Shown piece by piece: positions 14,928 through 25,256 of a stretch of DNA of 34,522 nt (positions are counted from its first letter, which is position 1; every line of letters starts with the position of its first letter). The notes beneath the pieces were generated by a model. The model was given only the letters and a program-made list of their open reading frames with translations, searched no databases and was not told the DNA's origin. Location: assembly GCA_938092005.1 (NCBI GenBank), contig CALKOU010000007.1, positions 1 through 34,522 of the forward strand. The letters run 5' to 3'. A program made the position numbers and the translations under genes. Origin of the DNA: an uncultured Flavobacteriaceae bacterium. GTDB lineage: Bacteria > Bacteroidota > Bacteroidia > Flavobacteriales > Flavobacteriaceae.

Positions 14928-14959
14928 TTGTTCAAATATATACGGTTTGTTTAATTTTT
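14928..14959 (+). promoter_or_regulatory. Candidate proteorhodopsin promoter
   Basis: TTG at 14928-14930, a 21-base spacer, then TAATTTTT at 14952-14959, which differs from TAnnTTTG at the last base. It would give a leader of about 30 bases before the ATG at 14996. The spacer contains the divergent blh -7 element. Confidence 0.35.
14933..14940 (-). promoter_or_regulatory. blh promoter -7 element
   Basis: Minus strand TATATTTG, an exact TAnnTTTG match, 30 bases before the chosen blh ATG. No TTG at the expected distance was found. It lies within the candidate rhodopsin promoter on the other strand. Confidence 0.45.
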
Positions 14960-14995
14960 TTTAACTTGCGCTCAACAAAATATAATTAAAAAATT

Positions 14996-15727
14996 ATGAC
15001 ACTTACTAGTTTTATTTCATTTATTGGAAATGCGGATCTAAGCGATCCAGTTAATTTTACGTTCTTTTTGGGAACAATGGCAATGACAGCTGCTTCAGCT
15101 TTCTTTTTCTTGTCATTAAACCAATTTGACAGCAAATGGAGAACATCCATTTTAGTTTCAGGTTTGATTACCTTTATTGCTGCAGTTCACTATTATTATA
15201 TGAGAGAGGCTGCAACAACTGGAGGGGTTACTACTGAAATTCGTTACATCGACTGGATTTTAACAGTACCGTTAATGTGTGTTGAGTTTTTCCTAATCTT
15301 AAAAGCTGCTGGTGCAACAACAAAGCACTTAACAACTTTAATTTGGGCATCACTTGTAATGCTTGTAACTGGTTACTTTGGTGAAGTTGCTGATGGAAGT
15401 TCTGCTGCTCCTGCTCTATGGGGTCTTGCTTCTGGTTTGGCGTACTTCTATATAGTATACCTTATCAAGTTTGGTGACTTAGCAAAACTAGCTGCTTCTG
15501 CAGGTGGGGCTGTTGAAAAAGCACACAAAACACTTACATTGTTTGTACTTATTGGATGGGCTATTTACCCATTAGGATATATGTTAGGTACAGCTGATGG
15601 CCAGTGGTACTCATTCATTACTGCTATTAACGTAGACATGGATGTTGTATACAACATTGGTGATGCAATCAACAAAATCGGATTTGGTTTAGTAGTATAT
15701 GCTGCTGCTGTTTCTTCCAAGAAATAA
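14996..15727 (+). CDS. Proteorhodopsin, light-driven proton pump
   Basis: A seven-helix retinal protein of the inner membrane that pumps protons outward on illumination, adding to proton motive force. Aligning RYIDWILTVPLMCVEFFLIL to the SAR86 green proteorhodopsin puts the proton acceptor at Asp86, Thr90 at the middle position and the donor at Glu97. This is the DTE set of proton pumps, not the NDQ or NTQ sets of sodium or chloride pumps. The tuning position is Met94, as in green-absorbing flavobacterial proteins. The Schiff-base lysine is Lys227 in GDAINKIGFG, with counter-ion Asp223, and the acceptor-coupled His is His65 in AAVHYYYMR. It is 243 residues, full length, with blh divergent upstream and a strong terminator downstream. 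Confidence 0.98.
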   Translation: MTLTSFISFIGNADLSDPVNFTFFLGTMAMTAASAFFFLSLNQFDSKWRTSILVSGLITFIAAVHYYYMREAATTGGVTTEIRYIDWILTVPLMCVEFFLILKAAGATTKHLTTLIWASLVMLVTGYFGEVADGSSAAPALWGLASGLAYFYIVYLIKFGDLAKLAASAGGAVEKAHKTLTLFVLIGWAIYPLGYMLGTADGQWYSFITAINVDMDVVYNIGDAINKIGFGLVVYAAAVSSKK

Positions 15728-15748
15728 GAAAAATCAAATTAAGTATTT

Positions 15749-15778
15749 AAAAAAGCCTCGAGAAATCGAGGCTTTTTT
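15749..15778. terminator. Bidirectional intrinsic terminator between proteorhodopsin and argS
   Basis: AAAAAAGCCTCG, loop AGAAAT, CGAGGCTTTTTT: a perfect 12-base stem with a GC core and T-tracts on both strands. It lies 21 bases after the rhodopsin stop and 5 bases beyond the argS stop on the opposite strand, so it serves both convergent genes. Confidence 0.88.
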
Positions 15779-15783
15779 TATTG

Positions 15784-17553
15784 TTACATTCTTTCAGGAG
15801 CATCAATACCCAGTAAGCCCAAAGCCTTTTTAATAACATGGGCAACCTCTCTGCATAACGCAACCCTAAAAGATTGCATATTTGAATCCTCAACCAATAT
15901 CGGAACTTCTTGGTAATACGAATTAAACTGTTTTACTAACTCATAAGTATAGTTTGCCACTAGAGCAGGACTGTATTGTTTTGCAGCTGATTCAATAGTT
16001 GCAGGAAATTGTAGTATTGTTTTTAACACTGCTTTCTCTTTCTTATGAACCGAATCCACCAATTCGGCATCAAAATTCTTGCTTGATGCTTTTCGCAGTA
16101 TAGATTGGATACGAGCGTGCGTATACTGAATGAACGGGCCTGTGTTTCCAGCAAAATCAACTGAAGCTTTTGGATCAAATAGAATACGTTTTTTGGGGTC
16201 AACCTTTAAAATATAGTACTTTAGGGCTCCCATTCCAATGGTGTGGTATAGTGCATCTTTGGCATTCGTTGACATGCCGTCAAGTTTACCTAGCTCTTGT
16301 GAAATGTCTTTAGCCGTATTGTGCATTTCAGTCATCAGCGCATCTGCGTCCACAACGGTTCCTTCACGACTTTTCATTTTACCGCTTGGCAAATCTACCA
16401 TACCATAACTTAGGTGGTGCAACTGGTCAGCCCAGTCGTAACCCAATTTTTGTAGGATTAAAAACAAGACTTTAAAGTGATAATCTTGCTCGTTTCCAAC
16501 GGTATAAACCATTCCCTTCAAGTCAGGATGATCCGTAAAACGCAAGCGTGCTGTACCCAAGTCTTGTGTCATATAAACAGAAGTACCGTCGGAACGAAGG
16601 AGTAGTTTTTCGTCTAAACCATCTTCAGAAAGGTCAATCCATACCGAGCCATCATCCTTTTTAAAAAACACACCCTTTTCAATCCCTTCTTCAACGGTTT
16701 CTTTTCCTAACAAATAGGTGTCGCTTTCATAATAATAAGAATCAAAATCAACGCCTAAACGCTTATAGGTCGCATCAAAACCGTCATATACCCAGGCATT
16801 CATTTGCTCCCACAGGGAGCGTACCGCTTTGTCTTTTTGCTCCCAACGCACCAACATATCTTTGGCTTCCAACAGTATGGGCGCATTATTTTTTGCTGTC
16901 TCCTCATCTTCTCCTGAAGCAACCAATGTTGCCATTTCTTTTTTGTATTGCTGGTCAAATAAGACATAGTATTTACCGACCAAAGCATCTCCTTTTAGAC
17001 CAGAAGTTTCTGGTGTTTCACCATTGCCAAATTTTTGCCAAGCCACCATTGACTTACATATGTGAATCCCCCTATCATTGATGATTTGTGTGGTATGCAC
17101 ATTGTTGCCGTTCGCAGCCAAAATATTGGAAACAGCAGCACCTAAAAGGTTGTTCCGAATATGACCAAGGTGCAATGGCTTATTGGTATTTGGCGATGAA
17201 TATTCAACTAATATTTTAGATGACGAAGGAGTAGCTTTTACAAAACCAAACGAACTGTCAGATTGAATTTGCTCTAGTGCTTTGATGTAGAATGAAGGTG
17301 CAATCTCAATGTTTAAAAACCCCTGTACCACATTATAAGATACGATCTCTGACATTTGTGCCGTAAGGTAATCCCCCAGTTCTGCTGCCAAATCCGCAGG
17401 TTTTTTTGAAACCACCTTTAGTAAAGGAAACACAACCACCGTCAAATCTCCTTCAAACTGTGGTTTGGTAGGTTGAATTTCAATGTTCTCTACGGCTTTG
17501 TTGTAGTGCGTTGCAAAGTATTCGATAAGTTGTTGACGAAGGTTTTTTTCCAT
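15784..17553 (-). CDS. argS: Arginyl-tRNA synthetase
   Basis: A class I aminoacyl-tRNA synthetase charging tRNA-Arg. The N-terminal Add1-like domain is followed by the HIGH motif in PNTNKPLHLGHIRNNLLG. The second signature is SGKMKSREGT, the ArgRS form of KMSKS, and the C-terminal DALR anticodon domain ends ALGLLGIDAPERM. From the ATG at 17553 the protein has 589 residues. A GTG at 17568 would add five, but it begins one base past an exact -7 element (TATCTTTG, 17570-17577), so the ATG is more plausible unless transcription starts unusually close. Confidence 0.96.
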   Translation of the reverse strand: MEKNLRQQLIEYFATHYNKAVENIEIQPTKPQFEGDLTVVVFPLLKVVSKKPADLAAELGDYLTAQMSEIVSYNVVQGFLNIEIAPSFYIKALEQIQSDSSFGFVKATPSSSKILVEYSSPNTNKPLHLGHIRNNLLGAAVSNILAANGNNVHTTQIINDRGIHICKSMVAWQKFGNGETPETSGLKGDALVGKYYVLFDQQYKKEMATLVASGEDEETAKNNAPILLEAKDMLVRWEQKDKAVRSLWEQMNAWVYDGFDATYKRLGVDFDSYYYESDTYLLGKETVEEGIEKGVFFKKDDGSVWIDLSEDGLDEKLLLRSDGTSVYMTQDLGTARLRFTDHPDLKGMVYTVGNEQDYHFKVLFLILQKLGYDWADQLHHLSYGMVDLPSGKMKSREGTVVDADALMTEMHNTAKDISQELGKLDGMSTNAKDALYHTIGMGALKYYILKVDPKKRILFDPKASVDFAGNTGPFIQYTHARIQSILRKASSKNFDAELVDSVHKKEKAVLKTILQFPATIESAAKQYSPALVANYTYELVKQFNSYYQEVPILVEDSNMQSFRVALCREVAHVIKKALGLLGIDAPERM

Positions 17554-17569
17554 ATCTGTTAATGACACA

Positions 17570-17577
17570 CAAAGATA
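17570..17577 (-). promoter_or_regulatory. argS promoter -7 element
   Basis: Minus strand TATCTTTG, exact TAnnTTTG, 16 bases before the chosen argS ATG. No clear -33 TTG. An identical TATCTTTG on the plus strand at 17611 serves the divergent neighbour. Confidence 0.45.
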
Positions 17578-17610
17578 ACAGTTTCCCTAAAGCCTGGACT
17601 GCATTTATCC

Positions 17611-17618
17611 TATCTTTG
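17611..17618 (+). promoter_or_regulatory. -7 element of the conserved hypothetical gene
   Basis: TATCTTTG, exact TAnnTTTG, ending 4 bases (TACC) before the ATG at 17623. No TTG at 19-21 bases upstream. The spacing predicts a leaderless transcript. Confidence 0.45.
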
Positions 17619-17622
17619 TACC

Positions 17623-18039
17623 ATGCTAGCAAATGTATCATATAACAACAAAGCGCAACGTGAATCCATCGACGATTTAGTAGGCAAACCCTTTACGCTT
17701 CTTCAACGTATTAAATTAGGAGGTGTAGGCTCTCCGAAACTACATGTCAAATCATGTAGCAAAGAAATTGATTCGCTATTTGTTTTGGATCACAATGCCA
17801 ATAGCTGCAATATTGAGTTGCGTCCCAATGGCATTATTTTACGTTTTCGATCGTTGCTCGAAACCTATGCATTGATAATTCCGTACTACAAACTCACTGT
17901 TTTTAAAGGTACGGCAGATGGTTATAGTGTTCACATGGAGCACCATAACGTAAATATTGAATCAAAATCGGAGACAGTCCGTAATTTCTTTAAAAAGATA
18001 CAGCGCTTAAAAGCAGAAATCTCAAAGGATTACATTTAA
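17623..18039 (+). CDS. Conserved hypothetical protein
   Basis: I do not recognise a named family. The 138-residue protein has no signal peptide or membrane helix and is probably cytoplasmic. Its sequence is strand-rich in the middle (CNIELRPNGIILRFRSLLETYALIIPYYKLTVFK is one continuous alternating region, 98-103 being its end), and it closes with an amphipathic helix (ETVRNFFKKIQRLKAEISKD). Strands followed by a terminal helix are compatible with a PH-like fold, but this is only an impression. It lies between divergent argS and convergent gltA as a single-gene unit, with its own -7 element 4 bases before the ATG. Confidence 0.82.
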   Translation: MLANVSYNNKAQRESIDDLVGKPFTLLQRIKLGGVGSPKLHVKSCSKEIDSLFVLDHNANSCNIELRPNGIILRFRSLLETYALIIPYYKLTVFKGTADGYSVHMEHHNVNIESKSETVRNFFKKIQRLKAEISKDYI

Positions 18040-18068
18040 AGGTTTGGAGGGGTGTCTTCTCAAAACCT
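18040..18068. terminator. Weak hairpin between convergent hypothetical gene and gltA
   Basis: AGGTTTG at 18040-18046 pairs with CAAAACCT at 18061-18068 apart from one bulged A. There is no strong T-run, so its role as terminator for the two convergent genes is only possible. Confidence 0.25.
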
Positions 18069-18092
18069 AGTTATAAAAACGAAAACGCTAGC

Positions 18093-19376
18093 TTATCTTT
18101 TGTTCAAAGGAACAAATGCACGTTGATTTTCACCAACATAAATCTGTCTTGGGCGACCAATCGGTTCTTTATTCAAACGCATTTCACGCCATTGAGCAAT
18201 CCACCCTGGCAAACGACCAAGGGCAAACATTACCGTAAAGGTTTCCGTAGAAATTCCCATAGCACGATAAATAATACCTGAGTAAAAATCTACATTAGGA
18301 TAAAGTTTACGATCAACAAAATAAGGATCACGTAAGGCAGCTGCCTCTAGCTCTTTAGCAATATCGAGTACAGGGTCAACAATACCAAGGTCGTTTAAGA
18401 CCTCGTCTGCTGCCTTTTTGATGATACGAGCACGTGGATCAAAGTTTTTATACACGCGGTGACCAAAGCCCATCAATCGGAATGGATCACTTTTATCTTT
18501 AGCTTTGTTCATGTATTTTTCAATGTCACCACCATCTTGACGAATAGACGCTAACATTTCAACCACTGCCTGATTAGCACCACCGTGCAAGGGTCCCCAA
18601 AGTGCTGAGATACCCGCTGAAACAGAAGCAAATAAACCTGCGTGTGAAGAACCAACAATACGTACTGTAGAAGTAGAACAGTTTTGTTCGTGTTCAGCGT
18701 GTAAAATCAATAGTTTATTTAATGCAGCATCAACAACTGGGTTGGCTACATATTCTTTGTTTGGTTTACGGAACATCATACGTGCGATATTCTCAACATA
18801 GCCCAAAGCATAATCTCCATACTTGAGCGGAAGACCTTCTTTTTTTCTAAACACCCAAGCTACTAAAACGGGCAACTTACCCATAATACGCGTGATAGCT
18901 TTGTACATTTCATCTTCATTGTCTACATCAACAATGTTTGGGTTAAAAGCCGTTAGAGCACTTGTAAGCGAAGATAATACACCCATGGGGTGGGCAGCAC
19001 TTGGAAAACTTTCCAAAATCTTTTTTAAATCTTCATCGATATACGATTCCTCTTTAATGTCAACCAAAAATTTATCAAGCTGCTCGGCGTTTGGCAATTC
19101 TCCAAAAATGAGCAAATAGGCAACTTCCAAAAAGTCCGCGTTATTAGCCAGCTCGTCAATATCATAGCCTCGGTAACGCAGGATCCCCTGTTCACCATCC
19201 AAAAAAGTGATGGCACTTTGACAAGAGCCTGTATTCTTAAATCCTGGATCAAGCGTTATTAGATTGGTTGCAGCACGAAGCGATTTTATATTAATCCCTA
19301 TCTCCTTTTCAGAACCTTCTATTACAGGTAATTCAACTGAATTACCGTCGAAAGTTAATGTTGCTAGTTTTGCCAT
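18093..19376 (-). CDS. gltA: Citrate synthase
   Basis: Citrate synthase condenses acetyl-CoA and oxaloacetate, the entry step of the TCA cycle. The active-site regions are intact: HAEHEQNCSTSTVR (substrate histidine), GPLHGGANQAV, and MGFGHRVYKNFDPRA (histidine binding oxaloacetate). An Asp in the C-terminal VDFYSGIIYRAMG region completes the site. At 427 residues with an N-terminal beta domain it is the long bacterial form, like E. coli GltA. It starts 31 bases after eno and has no obvious promoter of its own, so carA-eno-gltA probably form one transcript. Confidence 0.97.
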   Translation of the reverse strand: MAKLATLTFDGNSVELPVIEGSEKEIGINIKSLRAATNLITLDPGFKNTGSCQSAITFLDGEQGILRYRGYDIDELANNADFLEVAYLLIFGELPNAEQLDKFLVDIKEESYIDEDLKKILESFPSAAHPMGVLSSLTSALTAFNPNIVDVDNEDEMYKAITRIMGKLPVLVAWVFRKKEGLPLKYGDYALGYVENIARMMFRKPNKEYVANPVVDAALNKLLILHAEHEQNCSTSTVRIVGSSHAGLFASVSAGISALWGPLHGGANQAVVEMLASIRQDGGDIEKYMNKAKDKSDPFRLMGFGHRVYKNFDPRARIIKKAADEVLNDLGIVDPVLDIAKELEAAALRDPYFVDRKLYPNVDFYSGIIYRAMGISTETFTVMFALGRLPGWIAQWREMRLNKEPIGRPRQIYVGENQRAFVPLNKR

Positions 19377-19407
19377 TTTTAATTTTGATAATGTGTAATG
19401 TGGTAAA

Positions 19408-21818
<2,411 letters not shown>

Positions 21819-21838
21819 TTCGGTTAAAAGTATTTCTG

Positions 21839-21846
21839 CAAAATTA
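21839..21846 (-). promoter_or_regulatory. Candidate carA promoter -7 element
   Basis: Minus strand TAATTTTG, exact TAnnTTTG, 20 bases before the carA ATG and immediately downstream of the ribosomal terminator. A second, imperfect match (TACTTTTA, 21825-21832) lies nearer the gene. Confidence 0.4.
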
Positions 21847-21855
21847 ACACAAAAA

Positions 21856-21883
21856 AAAGGATAAACCCAGAGGTTTATCCTTT
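21856..21883 (-). terminator. Terminator of the ribosomal protein operon
   Basis: On the minus strand, AAAGGATAAACC, loop TCTG, GGTTTATCCTTT: a perfect 12-base stem followed by a run of Ts (complement of the A-tract 21851-21858). It lies 25 bases after the rplQ stop in the reading direction and separates the ribosomal genes from carA. Confidence 0.85.
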
Positions 21884-21908
21884 CATTTATTAAAAGGCTG
21901 TTAAAAAA

Positions 21909-22469
21909 CTATTCCGCCTTATTTTCTTCTGTTGAAGCAGCGTCTGCAGCTGGTGTTTCAGCCTCTGGTGCGCTTTCTTGAGCATCAGCAGCAGCAGTTT
22001 CTTCTGCTGGTTGTTCTTCAACAACTTCAGTAGCAGCAGCTTCAGTAGTCGCTTTTTTAGCACCTCTACGTCTAGACTTCTTCTTCTTTGGCTTCTCGGT
22101 TTCGTAAACGTCATTGAAGTCCACGAACTCGATCAAAGCCATGTCAGCGTTATCTCCTAGTCTGTTTCCAAGTTTAATGATACGTGTGTATCCTCCTTGA
22201 CGATCACCAACCTTTTCCGAAACAGTACGAAACAGTTCGGTAACGGCATACTTGTCACGCAAAGCTCTAAAAACAATACGACGGTTGTGTGTTGTATCTT
22301 GTTTAGAACGTGTAACAAGTGGTTCTACAAACTGTTTCAAAGCCTTAGCCTTCGCAAGGGTAGTATTGATACGTTTGTGTTCAATAAGCGAGGATGCCAT
22401 GTTTGCAAGCATCGCTTTTCTGTGCGTGTTGGTACGACCCAAATGGGCAACTTTTTTTCCGTGTCTCAT
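21909..22469 (-). CDS. rplQ: 50S ribosomal protein L17 with long acidic C-terminal tail
   Basis: L17 lies near the polypeptide exit of the large subunit. The conserved core, about residues 1-122, includes [12 protein letters not shown] and the [18 protein letters not shown] region. It is followed by a basic linker ([15 protein letters not shown]) and about 50 residues rich in Ala and Glu, for 186 residues in all against about 120-130 in most bacteria. The tail is low-complexity and probably disordered; extensions of this type are known in flavobacterial L17. It is the last gene of the alpha operon, 20 bases after rpoA. Confidence 0.96.
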   Translation of the reverse strand: MRHGKKVAHLGRTNTHRKAMLANMASSLIEHKRINTTLAKAKALKQFVEPLVTRSKQDTTHNRRIVFRALRDKYAVTELFRTVSEKVGDRQGGYTRIIKLGNRLGDNADMALIEFVDFNDVYETEKPKKKKSRRRGAKKATTEAAATEVVEEQPAEETAAADAQESAPEAETPAADAASTEENKAE

Positions 22470-22489
22470 GATGAATAGCTATTGCGGCG

Positions 22490-23482
22490 TTAGTCTTTAT
22501 CCAGTTTATATTTAGCCAAGTCCATTCCAAAGTTAAGGCCTTTGGCAATTACCAACTCCTCTAACTCAGTAAGTGATTTTTTACCAAAGTTTCTAAACTT
22601 CATCAAATCGCTTTTGTTAAACGAAACCAAATCACCAAGTGTGTCAACTTCAGCAGCCTTAAGACAGTTAAGCGCACGTACAGACAAGTCCATATCGATA
22701 AGCTTGGTCTTGAGCAACTGACGCATATGTAACGACTCCTCGTCATAGGTTTCCGTTTCAGCAATTTCATCTGCTTCTAAAGTGATGCGCTCATCAGAGA
22801 ACAACATGAAGTGGTGAATCAATGTCTTGGCAGCCTCAGTAAGAGCATCCTTAGGATGGATAGAACCATCTGTAATGATTTCAAAAATCAACTTTTCGTA
22901 ATCTGTCTTTTGCTCAACACGGAAGTTTTCAATAGTATACTTCACGTTTTTTATAGGCGTGTAGATAGAGTCGATTGCAATGGTGCCAATAGGTGCCGTA
23001 GCCTTTTTATTTTCCTCTGCAGGAACATATCCACGTCCTTTTTCAATAGTAAACTCAAAGTTAAGTTGAACACTGTCGTCCATGTTACAAATAACCATTT
23101 CTGGGTTTAATACTTGAAATCCAGAGATGAACTTTTGTAAATCTCCAGCAGTAAGTTGCTTTTGACCTGAAATAGCTACACTAACAGTTTCGCTATCAAC
23201 AGAATCAATCTGTTGTTTGAAACGAACTTGCTTAAAGTTTAAGATCATTTCTGTAACATCCTCTACAACTCCAGGAAGCGTAGAAAACTCGTGATCAACT
23301 TTATCAATACGAACAGAAGTAATAGCAAAACCTTCAAGTGATGCAAGCATCACACGTCGTAGTGCGTTCCCAACCGTTAGCCCGTATCCAGGCTCTAATG
23401 GACGAAACTCGAATTTACCTTCGAATTCGTCTGAATCAATCATGATTACCTTATCTGGTTTCTGAAAATTAAATAGTGCCAT
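22490..23482 (-). CDS. rpoA: DNA-directed RNA polymerase subunit alpha
   Basis: The alpha subunit dimerises to nucleate RNA polymerase assembly. The N-terminal domain has the typical [24 protein letters not shown] (first part at residues 28-47). The C-terminal DNA- and activator-binding domain is present from about residue 255, with [16 protein letters not shown] and [12 protein letters not shown]. It has 330 residues, full length. It sits between rpsD (4 bases upstream) and rplQ. Confidence 0.98.
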   Translation of the reverse strand: MALFNFQKPDKVIMIDSDEFEGKFEFRPLEPGYGLTVGNALRRVMLASLEGFAITSVRIDKVDHEFSTLPGVVEDVTEMILNFKQVRFKQQIDSVDSETVSVAISGQKQLTAGDLQKFISGFQVLNPEMVICNMDDSVQLNFEFTIEKGRGYVPAEENKKATAPIGTIAIDSIYTPIKNVKYTIENFRVEQKTDYEKLIFEIITDGSIHPKDALTEAAKTLIHHFMLFSDERITLEADEIAETETYDEESLHMRQLLKTKLIDMDLSVRALNCLKAAEVDTLGDLVSFNKSDLMKFRNFGKKSLTELEELVIAKGLNFGMDLAKYKLDKD

Positions 23483-23486
23483 AGGA

Positions 23487-24092
23487 TTATTTTGAATACA
23501 ATTCGACGATTAGTTGTTCCTTTATGTTTTCTGTGATTTGCTCACGGGTAGGAACAGAAACCAGTGTGCCTTCAAGTGTTGCGTCGTTCCATGTTAACCA
23601 CTCTAAATCATGATTAGCAACAGCAAGTGAACGCTCAACAACTTCAAGTGATTTTGATTTTTCACGAACACCAATCACATCGCCCACTTTAACTTGGCAC
23701 GAAGGAATATTCATGATTTCACCGTTTAGTGTAATGTGTCGGTGTCCAACAAGCTGACGCGCTGCGCTTCTTGTAGGCGCTACACCAAGGCGGTATACCA
23801 AGTTGTCTAAACGCGTTTCACAAAATTGAAGTAATACTTCACCTGTAACACCCTTACTAGCATTCGCTTTAAGGAATAAATTACGGAATTGACGCTCTAA
23901 AATACCATAGGTAAATTTAGCTTTTTGCTTTTCCATTAACTGGATTGCGTATTCCGATTTTTTGGGTCTACGACGGTTGTTTCCGTGTTGCCCAGGAGGA
24001 TAATTTCGTTTCTCAAACGATTTGTCATCGCCAAAAATAGCTTCGCCAAACTTACGGGCGATTTTAGTTTTAGGACCAGTGTATCGTGCCAT
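23487..24092 (-). CDS. rpsD: 30S ribosomal protein S4
   Basis: S4 is a primary 16S rRNA-binding protein that starts 30S assembly. The N-terminal region is the Cys-free type ([17 protein letters not shown]), and the S4 RNA-binding domain reads [20 protein letters not shown]. Its 201 residues are normal. It is preceded by the largest gap of the cluster, 55 bases after rpsK, which includes a weak GTCGG/CCGAC pairing that could be a regulatory hairpin; I make no firm claim for it. Confidence 0.97.
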   Translation of the reverse strand: MARYTGPKTKIARKFGEAIFGDDKSFEKRNYPPGQHGNNRRRPKKSEYAIQLMEKQKAKFTYGILERQFRNLFLKANASKGVTGEVLLQFCETRLDNLVYRLGVAPTRSAARQLVGHRHITLNGEIMNIPSCQVKVGDVIGVREKSKSLEVVERSLAVANHDLEWLTWNDATLEGTLVSVPTREQITENIKEQLIVELYSK

Positions 24093-24147
24093 ATAAAAAA
24101 ATTAGGTGTCGGGAATTAAGGTCTATCCTTCGCCGACGGGATTAATA

Positions 24148-24531
24148 TTAAACTCTACGTCTTTTAGGAGGACGACAGCCGTTGTGCGGCATAGGCGTCA
24201 CATCTACGATTTCGGTAACTTCAATGCCACCATTGTGAAGGGTACGGATAGCAGACTCACGTCCGTTTCCTGGGCCTTTCACAAATACTTTTACCTTTCT
24301 TAGGCCAGCTTCCTGTGCTACTTTAGCAGCATCTTCTGCGGCAAGCTGTGCTGCATAAGGTGTGTTTTTCTTTGAGCCTCTAAAGCCCATCTTTCCTGCA
24401 GATGACCATGAAATCACTTCCCCCTTGTTGTTGGTTAGTGAAACAATGATATTATTAAACGATGCGTTAATGTGGGCTTCGCCGAAGGCTTCCACAACCA
24501 CTTTACGCTTTTTTGAACTTGATTTTGCCAT
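24148..24531 (-). CDS. rpsK: 30S ribosomal protein S11
   Basis: S11 sits on the small-subunit platform near the mRNA exit. The conserved [37 protein letters not shown] and the C-terminal [17 protein letters not shown] are all visible. The length of 127 residues is normal. It lies 12 bases after rpsM. Confidence 0.97.
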   Translation of the reverse strand: MAKSSSKKRKVVVEAFGEAHINASFNNIIVSLTNNKGEVISWSSAGKMGFRGSKKNTPYAAQLAAEDAAKVAQEAGLRKVKVFVKGPGNGRESAIRTLHNGGIEVTEIVDVTPMPHNGCRPPKRRRV

Positions 24532-24543
24532 GTGTCAACTACT

Positions 24544-24918
24544 TTATTTCGTTACTTTCTTTTTGTTAGCAACTGTCTTACGTTTTCCTTTACGCGTTCT
24601 TGAGTTATTCTTTGTGCGTTGACCACGTAGTGGTAAACCAACACGGTGACGAATACCTCTAAAAGAACCAATATCCATCAATCGCTTGATATTCAATTGG
24701 GTTTCCGAACGAAGCTCACCTTCAATGGTAAATGAAGAAACCGCATCACGAATACGACCAATTTCGTCGTCATTCCATTCGTTTACTTTTTTGTTTTCGT
24801 CAACACCAGCAGTTGCTAAAATGTCTTTAGCACGGCTGCGTCCAACCCCATAGATATAGGTTAGCGAAATAACGCCTCTTTTTTGTTTGGGAATATCTAC
24901 TCCAGAAATTCTAGCCAT
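24544..24918 (-). CDS. rpsM: 30S ribosomal protein S13
   Basis: S13 is at the head of the small subunit and contacts the P-site tRNA and L5. [20 protein letters not shown] and the helix-two-turn-helix [14 protein letters not shown] open the protein. The C-terminal basic tail, beginning after [18 protein letters not shown], reaches the tRNA. It has 124 residues and lies 2 bases after rpmJ. Confidence 0.97.
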   Translation of the reverse strand: MARISGVDIPKQKRGVISLTYIYGVGRSRAKDILATAGVDENKKVNEWNDDEIGRIRDAVSSFTIEGELRSETQLNIKRLMDIGSFRGIRHRVGLPLRGQRTKNNSRTRKGKRKTVANKKKVTK

Positions 24919-24920
24919 AA

Positions 24921-25037
24921 TTATCCTTGTCTTTGTTTGAACCTAGGGTTCTTTTTGTTGATTACGTATAAGCGTCCCTTGCGACGTACAATTTTGCAGT
25001 CGGCGCTTCTTTTTTTAAGTGATGCTCTAACTTTCAT
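24921..25037 (-). CDS. rpmJ: 50S ribosomal protein L36, zinc-free type
   Basis: A 38-residue protein: [14 protein letters not shown], then [15 protein letters not shown] and NPRFKQRQG. The opening MKVRAS and ending KQRQG identify L36. Of the four zinc ligands of the classical form (CCCH), only Cys14 remains, so this is the zinc-independent type. It fits tightly between infA (3 bases) and rpsM (2 bases), its canonical position. Confidence 0.95.
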   Translation of the reverse strand: MKVRASLKKRSADCKIVRRKGRLYVINKKNPRFKQRQG

Positions 25038-25040
25038 ATC

Positions 25041-25256
25041 TTAATATCTAAATGTGATGCGTGCCTTTGTCAAGTCATAAGGTGACATCTCTAACTTTAC
25101 TTTATCACCAGGAAGTAACTTGATGTAATGCATGCGCATTTTCCCAGAAATATGAGCCGTTACCACGTGGCCATTCTCTAATTCAACACGAAACATCGCA
25201 TTGGAGAGTGCCTCAATGATTTGGCCATCTTGTTCTATTGCTGCTTGCTTTGCCAT
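25041..25256 (-). CDS. infA: Translation initiation factor IF-1
   Basis: IF-1 occupies the A site during initiation. The 71-residue OB-fold protein shows [37 protein letters not shown] and the [14 protein letters not shown] ending. The ATG overlaps the secY stop by one base (TAATG). The map and adk genes found between secY and infA in some phyla are absent here. Confidence 0.98.
   Translation of the reverse strand: MAKQAAIEQDGQIIEALSNAMFRVELENGHVVTAHISGKMRMHYIKLLPGDKVKLEMSPYDLTKARITFRY

Noticed and set aside
14903-14935. Longer blh starting at TTG 14935
   Set aside because: The TTG is part of an exact -7 promoter element, so transcription should begin downstream of it.
14996-15727. Rhodopsin as a sodium (NDQ) or chloride (NTQ) pump
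   Set aside because: The three key positions are Asp86, Thr90 and Glu97, the proton-pump set.
24093-24147. Structured autoregulatory site for S4 between rpsK and rpsD
   Set aside because: Only a 5-base pairing (GTCGG/CCGAC) is visible, too little to support a call.
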